From: Baffinella frigidus | Lineage: Eukaryota > Cryptophyceae > Cryptomonadales > Baffinellaceae | Assembly: GCA_026770585.1 (NCBI GenBank) | Contig: MU646384.1 | Span: forward strand, 714,731 to 743,644 | Reading direction: 5' to 3' | DNA length: 28,914 nucleotides | Shown: positions 19,251 to 25,900 of the stretch, in pieces | How the letters are laid out: each line of letters begins with the position of its first letter | How positions within the stretch are numbered: the first letter of the stretch is position 1 | Translations under genes and position numbers: made by a program | The notes under the pieces: generated by a model | Seen by the model: only the letters and a program-made list of their open reading frames with translations | The model's database searches: none | What the model was told of the DNA's origin: nothing

Positions 19251-22200
19251 ATGGAGAAGTACGACAAGGGGCTCGGATTGATAGCGGACGCCCAGGCAGC
19301 CGAGAAGCGGCTGTCTTTCACCGAGGCGCACTCCAAGTACATGGAGGGCATCGAGACGCTGCTCAAAGTCTCGAGAAACGAGACCAACGAGGAGACGTCG
19401 CGGATGGTGCGGGGGCACATTGCGCGGTTCATCGACAACGCCGGGGCGGTCGCGGACCGCAAGGATCTCCCGACGCCCTCGCCCGCCAAGCAGAGAGCCG
19501 AAAGGAAGGAGGAGGAGGCGCGCAAGCTGGAGCAAAACCTCAAGTTTATGGTGGCAAAGACAACTTTCACGCAGGCTGCCGAGCTCTACTACGCGTACAG
19601 GTGCAAATCCTTGTCCGCAGAACACATTCCTACAGCTGTGCCGGGCCCTAAGCAACGAGCTCTATCTCTTCCCACTGTCCCAGCAAACAGCAAGCTGGGT
19701 CGCTGTAGGAAGCGCAGCCTTTTCCCGATTAGTCAGCTTTGTGTACATGTTCCCTCTATGGGGGACACCAGTGGTGAGGTTGCCCACATCGATGTGGGCA
19801 ACTGGGGACACGTTGTGTCTCCCATTTTCCCAATCTTTGCTCTCGCCTTGCCTCCCTACTCGGCTGGAATCTCCACGGTACAGGGCGACACTGAGTAGAA
19901 GTGCTGGACGCCGTGTAGGCAGGTCTGCTGAATGCGAGGAGGCAGATGGCGGGACCTCGATCGAACTTCTGATCGACTTCTAGGGGGTGGATCCTTTGAG
20001 CGGGTGTGCTCTAAACTGCAGCGCTGCCAGGTGCGAGGAGACAGTGAACGAGGCGGGCAAGACGTGGGCGGGCGAGCGAGCTAACGCGATGCTGGATCGC
20101 GCGGAACGGCTCAAAAAGTATCTGCAAGGCCAGCAAGCAGCAGGCGCCGCCCCTGCGTCGGGAACAAGCTCGAGCTCGACAATGGACATGCTTGACGCGC
20201 TGCCGTCCGCGCCGGGGGCGGGCGAGAGCTGGTCGCCCGACGCGGCGGTGGTGCCGGCGCAGGCTGCCAAGCCCGAGCTGGTCACGCCGGGCTTCCTCCC
20301 CAACAGCTTGACGGCAGCCTTCGTGCGGGGGCCGGGGCGCACTTCCCGGGAGGAGGAGCGTGTGCTCATCCTCGGCAACAAGATTAATGGACGGTACCTG
20401 CCCCGGTCCCTGTGATGAAATTCGGTTTCGTTTGACGACCAAACGACACTCCAGTAAGAAGAGGTGGTTCACCTACTGCCGGACCCCGGGGCTCCCTTCG
20501 GGCCCAACGCCGGAGCACCAATCCCAAATCGAACCGAATGTGATCGATATGCAGATCGCCAGAAAGGCACCGGGTTCGCTCACGCGCGCGTGCCAGATGG
20601 TTTTTGAGTCCGCGTGTAATGCCGTAGGGATCCCCTTCCTGCATCCTGTCTTCCTTTCTCGCGCAGCTCTAGCAGTTCTGACGCTCGTTTCTGCGTGTGA
20701 ATAGGTTCGAATGGGATAGCAGGCTCCCGGAGCTAACCGGGGATAGCAGGCTCTCGCAGCTAGCCCATCCTCTCTACCTCCAACCCCGCTTTCAAAAGCT
20801 GACAAAAGCTGACGGGGGGTGGTGCGGCGTAGGTCCTACGAGCGCATGTTCTCTTCCGACGGGGATTACTCCAACTTCGCCGGGGCCGACTTCAAGGATC
20901 CCGACGGGCATCCGAAGCTCTCGGACAAGCAGAAGATGGCTGGCGCCGTGTGGGCGCGCCCCTCCCAGATCATGAGTACCCCCACGGTGCGACGCCCCCC
21001 TCCCCGCAAGGACAGGGACGAACGGCCCTCCCGTGTGGAACGGGACGGAACGCCGGTGCTGGGTGCTGTGGGGGGTTGGTGGTGGGTGGGTGGCTGTGGG
21101 TGTAGGGTGTAGGCCAGGTCGGTGCGTGGCGTTGCTCTGGGTGGCTGGCTGTTGGACCTGACTCAGCCAGCTCGGAGCGTCGTAACGTTGACCCGTGGTG
21201 CGTGGGCGGGGTGGGCAGGTGATCACAGAGTTCAAGTTCCAGACGCTGACGCAGACGCTGGTGGGCGACTGCTCGTTCGTGTCGTCGCTCGCGGTGTGCG
21301 CCAGCTGGGAGCAGCGCTTCGAGAAGACCCTCATCTCTCGTAATATCTACCCCCAGGTCATCTGCGGCCCTTACACCAGCCTACTAAATCCTGAACCCTA
21401 AACACTGAACCCTCAACCCAAAGCATTGAGCCCTAACACCTAAACCCTAAAACCTAAAATCGAAGCCCTAAACCCTGAACCCGAAACCAGAAACCCGAAA
21501 CTCTGAACCATAAACTCCGAACCCTAAACCCTGAACACTAAACCCTGAACACTAAACCCTCAACCCTCAACCCTAAACCCTAAACCCTAAACCCTAAACC
21601 CTAAACCCTAAACCCTAAACCCTAAAACCTAAACCCTAAACCCTAAACCATAGACACCAAACCCTAGACCCTAAACCCCAAAACCCCAAAACCCCAAAAT
21701 CCTCAACACTCAACACTAAACACTCAACACTAAACCCTAAACCCTAAACCCTAAACCCTAAAATCTAAACCCTAAACACTCAACCCTGAACCCTGAACCC
21801 TACACCCTGAACCCTAAACCCCTAAACCTGAACCCCAAACCCTCAACCCCTCCACCACTCGCTGTGTTGCACTCTGATCAGCAGCACCCACGGCACAGTG
21901 AACCTACGGGTACTGAAAGCACCTATCGCGCAGCGCAACGGCCAGGCAGTGGTTTCGCCCTCGGGGAAATACATTGTCAAGATGTACCTCAACGGGACAG
22001 TGCGGAAAATCACCGTCGACGGTGACTCCCCACCTCTAGTTGGGGAAACTGACTGTTTTGAATACTGCACGATTTGGTAACTGGAAGCTTTGGTGGCTTA
22101 ACCCTTTGGAAACTGCACGCTTTGGAAACTGGAAGCTTCGAGAACTGAAAACTTTGGTAAATGGAAGCTTCAGAAACTGAAGGTTGTTGGAGACCGAAAG

Positions 22201-22903
22201 GTTTGGAAACTGAAAGCCTGAGTTCTGCACCCTTGCTTGAACCCCTCACGCTAACGGCGGGAGCCGGCAGATCACCCAAATGCCGTGGTAGCATTCGCTA
22301 GGCGTTGTATTTGTATTTCTAACTTCCAAGACGGGGATTGCTGGAACACGATTCCATTTTTAACTTCCATTTTGAACTCGTTGCATCAATTACATTTTGA
22401 ACTCTCGTGCCGATCCATCAAACCTCCCCTGTCGGTGATCCGATCAACCTAGCTTGCGACTGGCCTGTCTTGAATCAGCTGCTCCCAGAATCACGTTGCG
22501 GTCCCACAAGATAGCGCGCGTCCTCCGCGTGCGACATCCAGGCTCGGTGCGCAACTCTCCTGGGCAGAACTCCCGAGTCGTTGCAAAAGTTCGAAACTCC
22601 CTTTTTAGTGCAAAACTGTTTGCACCAAAAAGTGCAAAATACCTTTTTGGTGCATGAGCCTAGCCGTGGTTGGTGACAAGCGCGCTCGCGGATGGACAGA
22701 CTACCTTCCAGTGGCGAAGGACACCACGGGTGGCAAGAACCCCCAATTCCTCTGCAGCTACTCCTCCAAGGCCGACGAGCTCTGGGTCTCTCCCCTCCCC
22801 TTCTCTTGCACACCCCGTTGTCTTGCTTTGTAGGGTCTTTCCCCGCCCCATCTTTCGCTCAGCAGGGGGGACTCGCCCTCAGTCCATCTCTCGGACACCT
22901 GTC

Positions 22904-22998
<95 letters not shown>

Positions 22999-25900
22999 CA
23001 TCTCTCGGACGGCAGGGAGGACACATCCAACGTGGTGGCCACGATGACCTGTATCGGCCGGCTATTCGTGGTCCCAAGGTAGGATATATCGTCTGGGGTC
23101 TAGAGTCCAGAGTCTAGGTTCTAGAGTCCAGGGTGTAGGGTCTAGGGTCTAGGGTCTAGGGTCTCGGGTTCAGGGTGTAGGGTTGGGGTGTAGGATATTG
23201 GGTGTAGGGTTGGGGGTGGGAGTGCTGCACCACCACGCCCCTGCCCTCGCTAAAACAAAGCCCCCCAAGAATCCCCCGAGACGATGAGAGTTTGGGGGTT
23301 TGGGGTGGAGGGGTGGAGGGGTTGAGGGTTGAGGGGTCGGGGTTGAGGGTTGATGGCCCTCAAAGGAGCGTGGATCGATGCCGTGCGAGACACGAAAAGC
23401 TGCCTTTACTTTCCACGCTCCACGCTCCATTCAGTATCTCTCGTATCTCTACGAGAAGTGACCCCCCCCCTCCGCTCGCAGGTATCACTCTTCGAGAAAG
23501 CGTACATCAAGCTTCACGGGGGCTACGACTTTCCCGGCTCGACCTCTGCGATCGACCTCCACGCACTCTGCGGGTCAACCCTGAACCTAAATGCGAAGCC
23601 CTTCATCCCAAACCCCAAACCCTAAATCTACTCCCCACACCTCACACCCTACACCCTACACACCTTACACCCTACACCCTACACCCTACACCCTACATCC
23701 TACACCCTAATCGCTAAACTCTACACTCTACACCCTACACCCTAAACCCTACACCCCAATCCCCCAAACGTGACAGGTGGATCCCGGAGACGATGAGCCT
23801 GAAGGCAGATTCGGCAGAGCAGACTGACCCGGAAACCGCGTGGACCAGGATGAAGGCTGGCCAGGATAAGGTGCGCGCGTACCGGTTTGTTGATCGTTCA
23901 GGGTTGCGGGTGGAGGGTTGAGGGTAGAGGGTTGAGGGCTGAGGGCTGAGGGCTGAGGGTTGAGGGTTGAAGAGTGCGACCGTCGCACCCGCGAGGTGAA
24001 GGAGGAACGGGGTGCGTCACAGAGACACTCCCCGGTTTCGGATGTGTGTACCGGAGATAGGCGACGCGTGTATGGTCGGGCTGGAACCACGGTGGCCAGT
24101 GTGTACCCTCCCTCCCGATGAGCGCGATCGTGCACGCACAAGATTACTGCAACAGTATCACGTTGTATGCTGTGTTAGCTTGTATGTATGGCATGCTAGG
24201 GTGGTTGTGGGTATCGTGGGCAGACTGTTCGAGTAACCTTCCGAAATGAAACCACATACTCTCCCTCCCTCTGAGGCGGCGCCCTGGTGGTGTCGCCCTC
24301 GCGGTGACGCCGCGTCGCCAGCACCCGGCGCGTCTCCCAGCTCAACTGAGTGCTGAATCCGGGGGGTGGCATGCATCAGGGGACGGCGTTATTCACGATG
24401 GGGACGCGGGAGATGGACGACAAGGAGGAGGAGCGCGCGGGCCTCGCGAGCAAGCACGCGTATGCTGTCCTCGATGTTCGAGAGGAGTGCGGCAGGCGCA
24501 TCGTCAAGCTCAAGAACCCCTGGTTCCCCCCGCCTCCATCTCCCACCACGCTTCTCCTGGGGAGAAGCGCTCTGCCTGAGTAACACTGGCCGCGGCATAA
24601 AAAACCTTGAGAGCGGAATCCTACGTACAGATGGGGGAATTAAATGCCCCCGCCCCGCGCCCACCACGCGTCAGTGCTCCCCGGCAGACGGGACGGGAAG
24701 TCACCGGGTCGGTGACTTTCGAGTGTTGACCATGCCACGCTGCTGTTGCTGACAGAAAATCGTGAGAACTCGGGAAATCGCCCCTCGGGGCTCTGAGGAT
24801 TGTTTTCCTCTTGTTTTCCACAGGGCGCACATTCGGTGGAAGGGGGCGTTCTCGCCGGACGATGAGACCAACTGGACGCCCGAGCTCATGACCGCGCTCA
24901 AGTCAATCCTTACCCCTTACCTCAAACTTCAAATCCTCATCTCTAAACCCTTAACCCTTAACCCTAAACCCTATACCCTGTACCCCAAGACCTAAACCCT
25001 AAGCCCTAAACCCTAAACCCTAAACCCTAAACCCCAAACCCCAAACCCTGTACCATGTACCCTAAACCCTAAACCCTAAACCCTAAACCAGATACGATAC
25101 GGAGGCCGAGAAGAAAGACGACGATGGCGTGTTTTGGATCTCGTGGGAGGCAGTGCTCTCCTTCTTCTCCAACATCCACGCTAGGTGCCCCCCCATCCTC
25201 CTCCGCGGATCCCCACAGCCAAACGTCTTGGTGGATACAAAGGGCGTCTCCACGCCGTCCCCCCCAGCCTCCCTTGCCCCGCACAGCCTCCGTCCAGGCG
25301 CCTCAGACGTGTAGGGTGTAGGGTGTAGGGCGTAGGGCGTAGGGTGTAGGGTTTGTTTGTCGGTAGGGGGGGGGGGCTCGTTGCGGACTGCCACCGTTGA
25401 TATCTTGAGGCGCCTGCTCCGCATGCGCCGCAAGCCGCTTCAAAATACTCTTCCGGATCGCACCCACTGTGTCCAAAGTGTCATCGCTCCCGAGGGGGTC
25501 GGGGAGAGGCCCGTTGGTGGGTGCCTGAACGTCCCCTTGGTGACGTCGGCGTGTTTCACGGGCGGTTCAAACCCCAAACCCTACACGCTGCACCCTAAAT
25601 CCTAAAACCTAACGTCCTCGTATATCTCACCCTGAAGTTCTCGTATGTCAGGTGGTCGCCGTCGCGGTTCTAATCGCGGAAAAACGTTCACGGCTACCAG
25701 AGAGTGTGTGTAGTGTTTCAGTGTTTTTGTATTTTTAGGGCTTAGGGTTTAGGGTTCAGTCGGAATGCGTCGTCGGCCATCAGCTGCGTCGACCGCCACT
25801 TATGCTTTATCATGCACTTTGAGAACGCCATCTTACTCGGCGTGTTTGACATGGGGGATGCCGTCAGTGATTACCGGAGCGATTCAAACCCTCAACGCCG

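Noticed and set aside
21381-21850. CRISPR-like array
   Set aside because: The units are contiguous 7-mers without spacers; the surroundings are a eukaryotic intron.
22670-23117. Frames of Thr/His or Cys/Val repeats
   Set aside because: These are translations of the AC microsatellite. Only 22700-22785 is coding, as a calpain exon.
25652-25700. A real calpain exon
   Set aside because: It is a diverged copy of the exon head at 26020 and has an in-frame TAA at 25671.
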